Part shown: positions 28,497 through 38,450 of the stretch, piece by piece | How the letters are laid out: each line of letters starts with the position of its first letter | Numbering within the stretch: position 1 is the first letter of the stretch | Assembly (NCBI RefSeq): GCF_027487935.1 | Contig: NZ_JAIYCP010000004.1 | Span: 46,571-110,570, forward strand | Length of the DNA: 64,000 nt | Source: Brevundimonas sp. | GTDB taxonomy: Bacteria; Pseudomonadota; Alphaproteobacteria; Caulobacterales; Caulobacteraceae | Direction of reading: 5' to 3' | Program-made: the position numbers and the translations under genes | Notes under the pieces: generated by a model | What the model was told of the DNA's origin: nothing | What the model saw: only the letters and a program-made list of their open reading frames with translations | The model's database searches: none

Positions 28497-28924
28497 CGCT
28501 CCTCCGCAGCCCTGCCTGCTGCTCCCGAGGTATCCGGGAATCGCTTCATCCGAAAGCTGACCTCGGATGATGACTTCATACTAAAGACTGGCTTTATGGT
28601 CCATTGCAGGGATAGAGCAGATATCCCGCGCGTGAACGGGCTCAGGAAGCTGGCTCACCAAGGCGTGATCCCCTGAAACGGGGCAAGCTGAAAGCGGGGC
28701 CAGAACCCGGATCCAGTCCTCGGCAAGACGGTCGCCGCAGCAACCGCCGCAGCGGTTGTGACCAACTTGCTGGCGGGGCACAGAATGAAATCGGCAAGGC
28801 GTGAATGTGAGCCCTCGCCAAGCCAAAAACCCGGTTTCGATGTTCGCGACGAGTTGTCGTGGACTGACATCAACTACGCTACCTATACTCCTATCAGCAC
28901 GCCGAAAGCTGGCCGGAGACTCCC
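28497..28924. other. Intergenic region between TonB receptor and halogenase
   Basis: 428 bases between divergent genes. A TATACT hexamer at 28884-28889 with a weak TGGACT 18 bases before it is a possible halogenase promoter. Small leftward frames of 72-81 codons occur but resemble no known protein and have no clear ribosome site. None of the GCAA...TTGC operators of the sugar locus are seen here. Nothing else is recognised. Confidence 0.4.
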
Positions 28925-30436
28925 TTGCCCGAACCCATTCGCTCTATCCTGATCGTCGGCGGTGGGACCGCGGGCTGGATGGCCGCCGCTGCGCTGCAAC
29001 GCACGCTGGGGCCTCATGCAAAGGTCACCCTGGTCGAGTCCGACGACATCGGAATCGTGGGCGTCGGCGAGGCGACGGTTCCGCCCATTCGCGATTTCAA
29101 CGCCATGATCGGTCTCGACGAGGCCGAGTTCATGCGGGAGACAAAGGCGACCTTGAAGGTCGCCATCGTGTTCAAGGACTGGGGGCATATCGGCAACCGC
29201 TACGTCCACCCGTTCGGCACCTTTGGCCGGGGACCGACCCTGGCGGAATTCCAGCAAACCTGGTTCGCGCTCAGGGCGCGAGGTCTTGCCGGTGAGCTGG
29301 CCGACTATTCGATCTGCTCCCGTGCCGCCGATGCCGGCAAGGTGGGAGATCGTGATCCCGATCCGCGCTCACCCACGAACAGCCTGTTCAGCGCCTATCA
29401 TTTCGACGCCGGCCTCTTCGCCCGGTATCTGCGCAAGGTCTGTGAAGGGCGCGGGGTCCAGCGGGTTGAGGGCAAGATCGTCCAGGTCAACCAGCGGCCC
29501 GAGGACGGTTTTGTCACCGGCGTAACCCTTGAAGACGGACAGGTGCTGGAAGCGGACCTGTTCATCGACTGCACCGGATTCCGGGCCCTGCTGATCGAGG
29601 GGGCGCTGAAGGCCGGTTACGAAGACTGGTCGCACTGGCTCCCGGTCAATCGGGCGATGGCGGTACCCTGCGCGAGCGTCAGTCCGCTCACGCCCTATAC
29701 GCTGTCGACAGCCCGCGAGGCCGGCTGGCAATGGCGGATCGCCCTGCAGCACCGGACCGGCAATGGCTATGTCTACTGCTCGGACCATCTGTCGGACGAC
29801 GCGGCACGCGAAACCCTGCTGGCCAATCTGGACGGCGAGCCCCTGGCAGAGCCTCGCCCGCTGCGGTTCGTGACCGGCCGGCGCAGGAAATACTGGGACA
29901 AGAATGTCGTCAGTCTCGGCCTGTCCAGCGGTTTCATCGAGCCCCTGGAGTCAACCAGCATCCATCTGGTCCAGGCCGGGATCTACCGCCTGCTGCAGCA
30001 TTTCCCGGACAGGGATTTCAGCCAGGTCAACATCGACGGCTACAACCGGCGTCTGGGTCGTGAGGTCGAGCTGATCCGCGATTTCGTGATCCTGCACTAT
30101 CATGCGAGTCAGAGGGACGACACGCCCTTCTGGCGGCAGGTCGCGGCCATGCCGATCCCCGACAGCCTGGCCGAAAGGGTCGAGGCGTTCCGTGATCGCG
30201 CCCTGCTCTACCAGGTCGGCGCTGACGAGTATTTCAGCCAGGGCTCCTGGCTGGCGGTGATGCACGGCCAGGGCATCGTGCCGACCGGCCCGAACCCGCT
30301 CTATACCTACCAGGATGCCGCGCGGAATGCGGCGGGCCTGAACCATGTGTCGGACGTACTGGCACGCACGGTGGCGGCCCTGCCGGAGCATGAAGCCTAT
30401 CTGAAGGCGCGGGACATGTGGTCCGGGCCGGACTGA
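28925..30436 (+). CDS. Tryptophan halogenase family flavin-dependent protein
   Basis: A protein of 503 residues with TTG start and GGAG about eight bases before it. The FAD-binding GGGTAGW is at 12-18. Lys78 (in ATLKVAIVF) aligns with the catalytic lysine of PrnA-type halogenases. FIEPLESTSIHL matches the conserved glutamate region. Instead of the WxWxIP signature it has WQWRIALQHR, where the isoleucine-proline is altered. Such genes are frequent beside TonB receptors in Caulobacterales sugar loci and need not halogenate tryptophan. The true substrate is unknown. Confidence 0.88.
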   Translation: MPEPIRSILIVGGGTAGWMAAAALQRTLGPHAKVTLVESDDIGIVGVGEATVPPIRDFNAMIGLDEAEFMRETKATLKVAIVFKDWGHIGNRYVHPFGTFGRGPTLAEFQQTWFALRARGLAGELADYSICSRAADAGKVGDRDPDPRSPTNSLFSAYHFDAGLFARYLRKVCEGRGVQRVEGKIVQVNQRPEDGFVTGVTLEDGQVLEADLFIDCTGFRALLIEGALKAGYEDWSHWLPVNRAMAVPCASVSPLTPYTLSTAREAGWQWRIALQHRTGNGYVYCSDHLSDDAARETLLANLDGEPLAEPRPLRFVTGRRRKYWDKNVVSLGLSSGFIEPLESTSIHLVQAGIYRLLQHFPDRDFSQVNIDGYNRRLGREVELIRDFVILHYHASQRDDTPFWRQVAAMPIPDSLAERVEAFRDRALLYQVGADEYFSQGSWLAVMHGQGIVPTGPNPLYTYQDAARNAAGLNHVSDVLARTVAALPEHEAYLKARDMWSGPD

Positions 30437-30444
30437 GTCCCAGC

Positions 30445-30502
30445 CCGCCGCGCCCCTGCCCTTGCCGAACACAGCATCGGCAGAAGATATGGAGCGCGGC
30501 GG
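30445..30502. terminator. Possible bidirectional stem-loop between convergent genes
   Basis: CCGCCGCGC (30445-30453) is inverted as GCGCGGCGG (30494-30502). An inner TGCCGA/TCGGCA stem also occurs. It sits between the stops of the halogenase and MFS genes. No T-run is clear, so the terminator role is tentative. Confidence 0.35.
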
Positions 30503-30508
30503 AGGGCT

Positions 30509-31804
30509 TCAGTGGCCCCCGGGGGTACCGCCCGCAGCCGGGGCATTCCGGATGCTCGCCCGCGATGCGGCGAAGGCAAAGCCCACGAGCAGCAGATAGC
30601 CGATCAGCGGCACATAGAAGACCGGGTTCAGCGTGGCCGAGTTGTCGGCGATCTGCCCGGCGACCGGCGGCAGGAGGGCGCCGCCGATGATGCCGAACAC
30701 CAGCAGGCCCGAGGTGGCCGGGACCGGTGCGGTGGAACGCTCCAGCGTCAGGGTGAAGATGGTCGGGAACATGATCGAGTTGAAGAAGCCGATCGCGATG
30801 GCGGCATAGGCGGCGGTCGTCCCGCTGGTCTGGGTGACCACCAGGCACAGGGTGGCCGCCACGGCCGTATTGAAGATCAGGATGGTCGTGGCCGGGATCT
30901 TCGTCAGCATCAGCAGGCCACCGACCAGTCGACCGACCATGGCCCCGCCCCAGTACCAGGCCACCATACTGCCGGCGGTCGCCAGCGGCAGGTTGAGAAT
31001 GTCGGGGCTGTGCAGGAAATTGGTGAGGAGGTCCCCGATGGTCACCTCAGACCCGACGTAGAAGAAGATGGCCAGGGCTCCGAAGACGGCCCAGGGCGAC
31101 TTCAGGGCGACCAGGGGCGACATCCGGTCTTCGGCCGTCGGCACGGGGGCCGCCGCATTGATCGTCTTGCGGGCGGTGAAGATGAAGCCGGCCACCACCG
31201 CGAAGAACAGGCCCACGGCGAGGAAGGCCAGATCGATACTGCGCAGCGATTCCGCCCGGGTCGCCGGATCGGTGATGATGGCGTCTGCGGCGAACACCCC
31301 GCCGGTCAGCAGGATCGGCGCGGCGATCAGCGGCCCGAGGGTGGTGCCGAGGGAGTTGAAGAACTGCGAGAAATTCAGTCGGGCGTGCGAACTCTTCGGA
31401 TTGCCCAGGGCCGCCACCAGGGGGTTGGCACCGACCTGCAGGAGGGTGACTCCGGACGCGATCACGAACAGGGCGATCAGCACCCCGGGATAGAAGTCTG
31501 CCAGGGTGGCGATCGGCACGATCAGACACCCCGCGACCATGGTGACCAGGGCCACGATGATGGCCTGGCTATAGCCCAGCCGCCCGAGGAGGGCCGCGGC
31601 CGGAATGGACGCCACGCCATAGGCGATGAACCAGGCAAAGGTCGTAAGGGTCGCCTCGGTATAGCTGAGCTCAAAGACCCGCCGGACCGCCGCGATCAGC
31701 GGACCGATCAGTGAGGTCACAAAACCCCAGGCGAAGAACAGCGTCGTCACATAGGCGAAGGCGAGGCCCGTGCCCTTCGGTTTGGCTGTTTGATTTTCGG
31801 TCAT
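30509..31804 (-). CDS. FucP-family sugar MFS transporter
   Basis: A protein of 431 residues from ATG 31804 (AGGAG upstream; an in-frame start at 31843 is weaker). Twelve hydrophobic segments fit the FucP/GluP group: LFFAWGFVTSLIGPLI, ASGVTLLQVGANPLVAALG, LNFSQFFNSLGTTLGPLI and NSIMFPTIFTL are the usual motifs. These carry fucose, glucose or galactose with protons across the inner membrane. It lies 162 bases downstream of the MalA-type receptor, past a terminator, in a starch locus, so glucose or a related product is the likely cargo. Confidence 0.9.
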   Translation of the reverse strand: MTENQTAKPKGTGLAFAYVTTLFFAWGFVTSLIGPLIAAVRRVFELSYTEATLTTFAWFIAYGVASIPAAALLGRLGYSQAIIVALVTMVAGCLIVPIATLADFYPGVLIALFVIASGVTLLQVGANPLVAALGNPKSSHARLNFSQFFNSLGTTLGPLIAAPILLTGGVFAADAIITDPATRAESLRSIDLAFLAVGLFFAVVAGFIFTARKTINAAAPVPTAEDRMSPLVALKSPWAVFGALAIFFYVGSEVTIGDLLTNFLHSPDILNLPLATAGSMVAWYWGGAMVGRLVGGLLMLTKIPATTILIFNTAVAATLCLVVTQTSGTTAAYAAIAIGFFNSIMFPTIFTLTLERSTAPVPATSGLLVFGIIGGALLPPVAGQIADNSATLNPVFYVPLIGYLLLVGFAFAASRASIRNAPAAGGTPGGH

Positions 31805-31911
31805 GGCAATCTCCTGGCCTTGTGAGGTCCGCACATCAACCATGCGGCCCCGCAGCTTTCATTCAGACGTGACGTCCAGCTCCTGACGCCAGCGCTCATC
31901 AACCCCATGAA

Positions 31912-31945
31912 GCAAAAGGGCCGCCCCGGTCTCCCGAAGCGGCCC
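31912..31945 (-). terminator. Terminator after the MalA-type TonB receptor
   Basis: On the minus strand AAGGGCCGC (31945-31937) pairs with GCGGCCCTT (31922-31914), and the run TTTTG follows. It lies 22 bases after the receptor stop and separates it from the FucP-type transporter. Confidence 0.75.
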
Positions 31946-31966
31946 TTCCCCGACCGGTTGGGTCGA

Positions 31967-34699
31967 TTAGTAGCGGTAGTTCAGACCGACCAGGAAGGTC
32001 CGGCCGTAGACCTGATGGTCGATGATCCGCCGCTCGTCACCGTTCTCGTAGGTGTAGAAAGGCTCATCGGTCAGGTTGTTGACCTGGAACTGGGCCGAGA
32101 GGCCTTCCAGCGGTCCGGATTCGAACTGGTAACCGATCTGGGCGTCGACGATGGATTCCGCGCCGACCTGGCGGAGGGTCCGGCCGTTGCCGAAGCCGGC
32201 GACTTCGCCAAGGAACTCCGAGCGGTAGCGGTTGCTGATCCGGGCCTGAACACCGTCCCGCTCATAGTAGAGCGTGAGGTTGGCGACGGTTTCCGACAGC
32301 CCGGGGATCGGCGTCGAGGGGCTGCTCGGGTTCGGCTGAATCTCGCTCTCGGTGGAGGAGACCGAGAACTGTCCACCGAAGCCTTCCAGCGCAGGCGAGA
32401 TGAAGTCGAACGGTGTGGAGACCGAGAACTCGACGCCGTAGATCGCCCCACCCTCGCCGTTGGCGGGCGCGGAAACCAGACCCTCGTTGATCACGGGCGC
32501 ACCAGCACCGGTCGGGAAGCCGGTGAAGTCAAAGACCAGGTTCTGGTTGTAGATGTAGGTATCCAGGTCCTTGTAGAAGCCCGCGAGTGACACATAGGCC
32601 GAGCGACCGAAATACTGCTCGATCGAGATGTCGAACACATTGGCGATCCAAGGCTTAAGCTCCGGATTGCCGCCGCCGCCGCTCCAGGGCGAGCTGTTCA
32701 CGGTCGCGCCCGGAACGTTCAACGCATTGTTGAAGCCGAAGGTCCGGGACGCCCGCATCTCGTCCATCCGCGGACGGGCCTGGGTCCGCGCCGCAGCCAG
32801 ACGCAGGAAGCGCTGGTCGCCGATTTCGAAGATCAGGTTGGCGCTGGGCAGGAACTCGGAATAGGTGTCGCCGCCCGTAACCGCCACGGAACGGGTACCC
32901 GCGCCGCCGCCCGTCGCGGCGAAGCCGCTCGAGCTCTGGTCCACCATGGCGACCTGGAAGCCGACGTTTCCGGTCAGAGGCATGCCGGCAAAGGTCGTCT
33001 CCAGATTGGCCCGGATGAACGGCGTGACGATCGTTTCCTCAACAGACCAGTTCTTGGCCAGGACGTCCGAGTTGGGGTTGCGGACGCGATTGAAGAAGCC
33101 GCTGTTGAGCAGGCCGAGGGTGTCGTAGCTGACCATCCCCGGGATGCCGATGAAGGCAAGTGAAGTCGGGGCGAGTCGGAACTGGGTCGGTACGACATTG
33201 AACCCGCCGCCCGCCACGCCGAGGAAGAATTCATCGGCGATGAGCTCCTTCTCCCGCGTGTTGTAGTTGACGCCGAAGTCCACGGAAGTGACCGGGCCAT
33301 CCGTCAGATGCGCCGTGGCCTGCAGACGGGTCGCGAACAGTTCGTCGGTGACCGTCGGGCTGTTCAGATAGCCGTCCTGCCCGCCGGGGATCACATCCCC
33401 GCCCCAGCCCTGGGGGCTGCTCGGGCGGATGAGGTTGAAGTCGGCGTAGTTCAGCGTGTTGTCGAACTGGGGAATACCGTTGCCGTCAATCCGGAAGGTC
33501 AGCGAATCAGCAGCGCCCGATCCGTTGTCGCCCGTGCCGGCGTAGCTTTCGATGATCTGGTCGGTGCGGTCGACGCTGGAGAAGCTGACGTCCGCAACGA
33601 GGGTCCAGCGATCGTTCGGTGTGTACTCCGTGTTGAAGCCCAGCGCCTTGACCTCGCTTTCGCGGGTGTTCACGTCATTGCGCACGACACCGCGCACGTT
33701 GTTGAACGTGCCTTGGGTGACCAGGCCGTCGGTGACGGTTCGTCCCGGCTGAAGCGAAGCCGATGACCACTGCAGCGGAAACTCGATGCCGCGCAGAATC
33801 TGGGTGTTGTCAAACTTCGAATAGAAGGCGTCGATCGTCGTGTGCCATTGGTCATTGGGCCGGAACTCGACGACCCCCATAAAGCCGTCACGCTCGAGCT
33901 CGGACGACATCACATAAGGCTTCGTGCCGCCGATGACCCGGACACCGGGCGCGATATCCGGATAGCCCCAGGCGTTGAAACGCTCGGACTGGTAGGGCGA
34001 GCCCATGTGGGCATAGCCCAGGGCGATCCCGATGGTGTCGTCGGCGAACTGGTCGATGTAGGACACGCTGTAACGGGTGCCGTTATCCGTCGTCCCGGCG
34101 TTCAGGGCACCGATGTCGTTCAGCTCATAGCGGACATTGGCGGCAAAGGCGCGACGGCCATAGGCCAGGGGCCGGATCGTCTGCAGATCTGCCGTACCGG
34201 CAAGACCCTGACCGACCAGCGCCGAGTCCGGCGTCTTGTAGACGGTCACACCGGACAGCAGTTCCGAAGGATATTGATCGAACTCCACACCGCGGTTGTC
34301 GCCGGTCGAGACCTGCTCGCGGCCATTCAGAAGGGCGGTGGTGAAGTCGGGGCCCAGGCCCCGGATCGAGATCACCTGGCTGCGGCCGTCGAGACGCTGA
34401 GCCGTCAGACCCGGCAGGCGCGCGAGCGATTCGGCGATGGAGACGTCCGGCAGCTTGCCGATATCTTCAGCAGTCACGACCTCGACGATGGAGGTGTTGT
34501 TGCGCTTGGCAGCGATCGAGCTCTGGATCGAGGCCCGGATGCCGGTCACGATGACTTCATCGATCTCCTGCGCCTCGGTGCCGTCCTGCGGCGACTCCTG
34601 GGCGACGGCAGCGCCCGCGACCGTCAGGATGCCGATTGCGCCGAAGGCGGCGCCGGCGAGGAGGCGCGCGCGCCGGGTGATCTGGTAGTTCATCATCAT
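31967..34699 (-). CDS. MalA-type TonB-dependent receptor for maltodextrins
   Basis: A protein of about 910 residues. Three consecutive ATGs (34699, 34696, 34693) follow GGGAG; spacing favours the third. A signal peptide ends AVAQ. The TonB box region (EIDEVIVTGIRASIQSSIAAKR) leads into DIGKLPDVSIAESLARLPGLTAQR, the hallmark of Caulobacter-type sugar receptors, then SIRGLGPDFTTALLNGREQVSTG. A beta-barrel fills the rest and ends in YRY. In Caulobacter the relative MalA imports maltodextrins; the flanking amylase, GH97, GH15 and LacI genes support that here. An operator-like palindrome is upstream. Confidence 0.9.
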   Translation of the reverse strand: MMMNYQITRRARLLAGAAFGAIGILTVAGAAVAQESPQDGTEAQEIDEVIVTGIRASIQSSIAAKRNNTSIVEVVTAEDIGKLPDVSIAESLARLPGLTAQRLDGRSQVISIRGLGPDFTTALLNGREQVSTGDNRGVEFDQYPSELLSGVTVYKTPDSALVGQGLAGTADLQTIRPLAYGRRAFAANVRYELNDIGALNAGTTDNGTRYSVSYIDQFADDTIGIALGYAHMGSPYQSERFNAWGYPDIAPGVRVIGGTKPYVMSSELERDGFMGVVEFRPNDQWHTTIDAFYSKFDNTQILRGIEFPLQWSSASLQPGRTVTDGLVTQGTFNNVRGVVRNDVNTRESEVKALGFNTEYTPNDRWTLVADVSFSSVDRTDQIIESYAGTGDNGSGAADSLTFRIDGNGIPQFDNTLNYADFNLIRPSSPQGWGGDVIPGGQDGYLNSPTVTDELFATRLQATAHLTDGPVTSVDFGVNYNTREKELIADEFFLGVAGGGFNVVPTQFRLAPTSLAFIGIPGMVSYDTLGLLNSGFFNRVRNPNSDVLAKNWSVEETIVTPFIRANLETTFAGMPLTGNVGFQVAMVDQSSSGFAATGGGAGTRSVAVTGGDTYSEFLPSANLIFEIGDQRFLRLAAARTQARPRMDEMRASRTFGFNNALNVPGATVNSSPWSGGGGNPELKPWIANVFDISIEQYFGRSAYVSLAGFYKDLDTYIYNQNLVFDFTGFPTGAGAPVINEGLVSAPANGEGGAIYGVEFSVSTPFDFISPALEGFGGQFSVSSTESEIQPNPSSPSTPIPGLSETVANLTLYYERDGVQARISNRYRSEFLGEVAGFGNGRTLRQVGAESIVDAQIGYQFESGPLEGLSAQFQVNNLTDEPFYTYENGDERRIIDHQVYGRTFLVGLNYRY

Positions 34700-34754
34700 T
34701 CTCCCTTGGGCCGCCGCTTTTCTCGCGAAGCGTCCGGTTTCACCGCAAAGTAAT

Positions 34755-34775
34755 GCAAAGTTTCGGAAACCTTGC
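34755..34775. promoter_or_regulatory. Operator-like 21-bp palindrome before the TonB receptor
   Basis: GCAA-aGTTTC-G-GAAACc-TTGC, symmetrical except at one pair and the centre, 56 bases before the receptor start. The arms GCAA/TTGC recur at the other operator sites in this locus. A likely LacI-family site. Confidence 0.6.
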
Positions 34776-34921
34776 AAGCGGCTATCCGCCGCCTCTTGCG
34801 GCTACGTGGCCAAAATGTGACGGCGGCGACCGGCCCTGTTGCAGTGCACAAGGCCATCCTTCCTTGCGCTGCCGCATTTTCGACCCGGACATCATTCGGA
34901 TTGACAGCCAGCAACTCCGCT

Positions 34922-34933
34922 GCAAAATCTTGC
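34922..34933. promoter_or_regulatory. Operator-like site before the alpha-amylase
   Basis: GCAAAATCTTGC, 52 bases before the amylase start, nearly the same as the tandem elements at 39492-39514. A likely LacI-family site. Confidence 0.5.
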
Positions 34934-34984
34934 AAACTTGGCTGCGGGTCAAAAGGGCTCCCGGCGCTCGAGGAACGCCAAACG

Positions 34985-36820
34985 ATGAGCAAATCCCTCC
35001 GCGACCGGAAAGGAACACGTGCCGGCGTGCTTGCCACCCTCGTCGCGCTGGCATGGGCGGGACTCGTCGGTACCTCATCCGCCCAAAGCGGCCCCGACAC
35101 CCTGCGCGCGCTGCGCGAGCGGCCCGCCGAGGATGAGGTCATCTATTTTCTGCTGCCTGACCGATTCGCCAACGGGAACCCTTCAAACGACCGGGGCGGG
35201 TTGTCGGGCGACCGTCTGGTCACCGGCTACGATCCGACCGATCCCGGTTTTTTCCACGGCGGCGATCTCGCAGGCCTGACCGATCGGCTCGACTATATCC
35301 GCGGCCTGGGGGCGACCGCCCTCTGGCTTGCGCCCATCTTTCAGAACAAGCCTGTGCAGGGACCGCCCGGCCAGGAAAGCGCAGCCTATCACGGTTACTG
35401 GATCACCGACTTCACCCGCGTGGACCGGCATTTCGGCACGGAATCAGAGTTCCGCGCCCTCGTCGACGCCGCACACGCCCGCGGCATGAAAGTCTATCTG
35501 GACATCGTGATCAATCACACCGCCGACGTTATCCGGTATCGGGAATGCCCGGCCAATGACTGCGCATATCGCTGGGCCCGTGACTATCCCGTCCAGCGCA
35601 GGGGTGGCGTTTCGGGCGAGGCCATCAACGCCGGTTTTGTCGGGGACGGATCGGTTGAGGATTTCGCGCGGCTGACGCGGCCCGACTATGCCTACAGCCC
35701 CTATGTCCCGGCGGGTGAGACGGACATCAAGGCACCGGCCTGGCTCAATGAGGTCGGCCTGTACCACAACCGCGGCAACAGTGCCTGGTACGGCGAAAGT
35801 GCGCTGGACGGCGATTTCGCCGGACTTGACGATGTGATGACCGAGCATCCCCGCGTCATCGCGGGCTTCATCGAACTTTACGCGTCCTGGATCGAGACCT
35901 ACGGGATCGACGGGTTCCGGATCGACACGGCCAAACACGTCAATCCCGAGTTCTGGCAAGCGTTTGTCCCGGCCATCCTGGAACGCGCGCGGGCAGCCGG
36001 GATCCCGAACTTCCACATTTTCGGAGAGGTCTACGGTTTCGAGCCCGGCGAACTGGCCCGCCACACCCAGGTCGATACCCTGCCGAGCGTTCTGGATTTC
36101 GCCTGGCAGCGCGCGGTCCAGGAGACAGTTGCGGGAACCGCAGGTCCCGACCGCATTGCCCGGGTCCTCAACGCCGATCCGGTCTATGCGGGTGGTGCCG
36201 CGGCCGCCCTGCGGCTGCCGACCTTCGCCGGCAACCATGACATGGGCCGTATCGGACACCTGATCCTCAGGGAGAGGCCGGCCATTGCCGATGCCGAGTT
36301 GCTGGATCGAGCCGCGCTCGCCCATGCCCTGATTGTGCTCGGACGGGGCGTGCCCGTGATCTATTACGGTGATGAGCAGGGCTTTACCGGCGACGGGGAT
36401 GATCGGCGGTCACGGCAGGACATGTTCGAGACGCAGACCCCATCCTACGCCGACGACCGCCGCATAGGCACGGCTTCAGGGCCCTTCGATCCCGGGGCTG
36501 ACCTGTACCGGCGCATCGCCGTCATGACCGCGGCGCGCGCGGCGGACGCGCGACTCCGGCGAGGTCGTGTGGTGGTCCGTTCGGCCGACCAGACCCCGGG
36601 CGTTCTGGCACTCTCCCGCCTCGATTCCCGGGGAGAGACGTTGGTGGTGTTCAACACGGCGACCGAAGCCCGCGAGGTCAATGTCTCGGTCGAGGCCGAT
36701 TCTGCGGCGTGGCAATCGCTGATCGGTGCCTGCCCGTCCCGCAGCACCGCTCCGGGCGTCGTCTCCCTCTCCCTGCCCGCTCTGGGCTATCTCGTTTGCG
36801 TCTCCGAAAGCCCAGCGTGA
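34985..36820 (+). CDS. Exported GH13 alpha-amylase
   Basis: A protein of 611 residues from ATG 34985; upstream codons in frame look non-coding. Signal peptide about 1-33 (ending SSAQ). GH13 barrel motifs are DIVINHTAD, GFRIDTAKHV (nucleophile near Asp314), FGEVYGFE (acid near Glu348) and FAGNHDM (stabiliser near Asp418). It cleaves internal alpha-1,4 bonds in starch or dextrins, probably in the periplasm or at the cell surface. Its stop overlaps the GTG of the next GH13 gene (GTGA). Confidence 0.93.
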   Translation: MSKSLRDRKGTRAGVLATLVALAWAGLVGTSSAQSGPDTLRALRERPAEDEVIYFLLPDRFANGNPSNDRGGLSGDRLVTGYDPTDPGFFHGGDLAGLTDRLDYIRGLGATALWLAPIFQNKPVQGPPGQESAAYHGYWITDFTRVDRHFGTESEFRALVDAAHARGMKVYLDIVINHTADVIRYRECPANDCAYRWARDYPVQRRGGVSGEAINAGFVGDGSVEDFARLTRPDYAYSPYVPAGETDIKAPAWLNEVGLYHNRGNSAWYGESALDGDFAGLDDVMTEHPRVIAGFIELYASWIETYGIDGFRIDTAKHVNPEFWQAFVPAILERARAAGIPNFHIFGEVYGFEPGELARHTQVDTLPSVLDFAWQRAVQETVAGTAGPDRIARVLNADPVYAGGAAAALRLPTFAGNHDMGRIGHLILRERPAIADAELLDRAALAHALIVLGRGVPVIYYGDEQGFTGDGDDRRSRQDMFETQTPSYADDRRIGTASGPFDPGADLYRRIAVMTAARAADARLRRGRVVVRSADQTPGVLALSRLDSRGETLVVFNTATEAREVNVSVEADSAAWQSLIGACPSRSTAPGVVSLSLPALGYLVCVSESPA

Positions 36821-38448
36821 CCGCCCATATTCTCGAACGACAACCGTCCCTTGCCAGCGCTGCCGACTGGTGGCGCGGGGCTGTGATCTATCAGGTCTAT
36901 CCTCGCAGTTTCGCCGATACCAACGGCGACGGCATCGGGGATCTGCCCGGCATCACCCGGCACCTCGATCATATCGCCTCGCTCGGCGTCGACGCCATCT
37001 GGCTCAGCCCCTTCTTCACCTCGCCCATGAAGGATTTCGGCTATGACGTGGCAGACTATTGCGACGTCGATCCCGTATTCGGAACCCTGGCCGATTTCGA
37101 TCGCCTGATCGCGCGCGCCCATGCCCTCGGCCTCAAGATCATCACCGATCTGGTTTTTGCGCACACATCGGACCAGCATCCGTGGTTCCACGACAGCCGC
37201 AAGGCCCGCAGCGGGCCCAGATCGGACTGGTATGTCTGGTCTGACCCGCGTCCCGACGGATCGCCGCCCAACAACTGGCAGTCCGTCTTCTCCGGTCCGG
37301 CCTGGACCTGGGACGCCCGACGCGGCCAGTATTACATGCACAACTTCCTGCCGGAGCAGCCGCAACTCAACCTGCACAATCCGGCAGTCCAGGACGCCCT
37401 GCTTGAGGTCGCCCGCTTCTGGCTGGACCGTGGCGTTGACGGCTTCCGCTTTGACGCCATCAATTTCGCCATGCACGACCCGCAGTTGCGGGACAATCCG
37501 CCGGCACCGCCCGGTGGCCAGCGCACCCGACCATTCGATTTCCAGGACAAGCTCTACAACCAGTCCCATCCGGGGATCGTCGACTTCCTGGTAAGAATCC
37601 GGGCCCTGACCGACAGCCGGGGGGGTCGGTTCAGCGTGGCCGAAGTCGGCGGCGACCATGCCGACCAGGAGATGCAGACCTTTACCGAGGGCGAGCGTCA
37701 CCTGAACAGCGCCTACGGGTTCCTCTACCTCTACGCCCCCCGGCTTGCCCCCGCGCTGGTGCGCGAAGGCGCCGAGACCTGGCAGGGCCGCGCCGGCCAG
37801 GGGTGGCCTTCCTGGACCTTCTCGAACCACGACGCACCGCGCGCCATCTCCCGTTGGGCTGAGGGCCGCGACCTCAAGGCCTTCGCCGAGATGGCGATGC
37901 TCCTGCTGATGACCATGCGGGGGAATGTCTTCATCTATCAGGGCGAGGAACTCGCCCTGCCCCAGGCCAATGTCCCCTTCGAGCGGCTGGTCGATCCAGA
38001 GGCCATCGCCAACTGGCCCCGGACCCTCGGCCGGGATGGTGCCCGGACGCCCCTGCCCTGGAAGGCAGAGCAACCCCAGGCCGGCTTTTCGACCGTCGAG
38101 CCCTGGTTGCCGATCGATCCGGTCCATATCCCACTGTCCGTGGACCGGCAGGAGGGCAATCTGTCCTCCATGCTTCACACGACGCGACGCCTGGTTGCCT
38201 TTCGCAAGGCACACAGCTCCCTCCTGCTGGGCGAGATGAACCTTCTGGAGGCCGACCGGGACCTGCTGTGCTTCGAACGACTGTTTCGTGGCGAGCGTCT
38301 GCTTTGCGTGTTCAACCTTGGCCACGGCCCGGTATCGTGGACGATACCGCCCGGGCTTCGGATCATCGAGGCGGTCAATCTCGAGGCTGCGCAGCCCGGA
38401 GTCCTGCCACCGATGGCGGGGCTGGTGCTCGCGGGCACGCCCGGATGA
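36817..38448 (+). CDS. GH13 alpha-glucosidase (GH13_23-like)
   Basis: A protein of 543 residues starting at GTG 36817, overlapping the amylase stop. No signal peptide, so cytoplasmic. Motifs: WWRGAVIYQVYPRSFADTNGDG near the start, DLVFAHTSDQHPW, GFRFDAINF (nucleophile Asp213), VAEVGG (acid Glu276) and FSNHDAPR (Asp339). It removes terminal glucose from maltose and short dextrins, finishing breakdown inside the cell. It ends two bases before the stop of convergent LacI. Confidence 0.92.
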   Translation: MTAHILERQPSLASAADWWRGAVIYQVYPRSFADTNGDGIGDLPGITRHLDHIASLGVDAIWLSPFFTSPMKDFGYDVADYCDVDPVFGTLADFDRLIARAHALGLKIITDLVFAHTSDQHPWFHDSRKARSGPRSDWYVWSDPRPDGSPPNNWQSVFSGPAWTWDARRGQYYMHNFLPEQPQLNLHNPAVQDALLEVARFWLDRGVDGFRFDAINFAMHDPQLRDNPPAPPGGQRTRPFDFQDKLYNQSHPGIVDFLVRIRALTDSRGGRFSVAEVGGDHADQEMQTFTEGERHLNSAYGFLYLYAPRLAPALVREGAETWQGRAGQGWPSWTFSNHDAPRAISRWAEGRDLKAFAEMAMLLLMTMRGNVFIYQGEELALPQANVPFERLVDPEAIANWPRTLGRDGARTPLPWKAEQPQAGFSTVEPWLPIDPVHIPLSVDRQEGNLSSMLHTTRRLVAFRKAHSSLLLGEMNLLEADRDLLCFERLFRGERLLCVFNLGHGPVSWTIPPGLRIIEAVNLEAAQPGVLPPMAGLVLAGTPG

Positions 38449-38450
38449 AC

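Noticed and set aside
28655..28873. 72-residue leftward frame in the intergenic region
   Set aside because: No family similarity, no clear ribosome site, and it lies in a promoter region between divergent genes.
32000..34753. Several long rightward frames opposite the MalA-type receptor
   Set aside because: GC-rich DNA gives open antisense frames; only the leftward strand encodes a recognised TonB receptor.
34772..34984. Longer N-terminus of the alpha-amylase
   Set aside because: The extension has no signal features and covers operator-like sequence; the ATG at 34985 gives a proper signal peptide.
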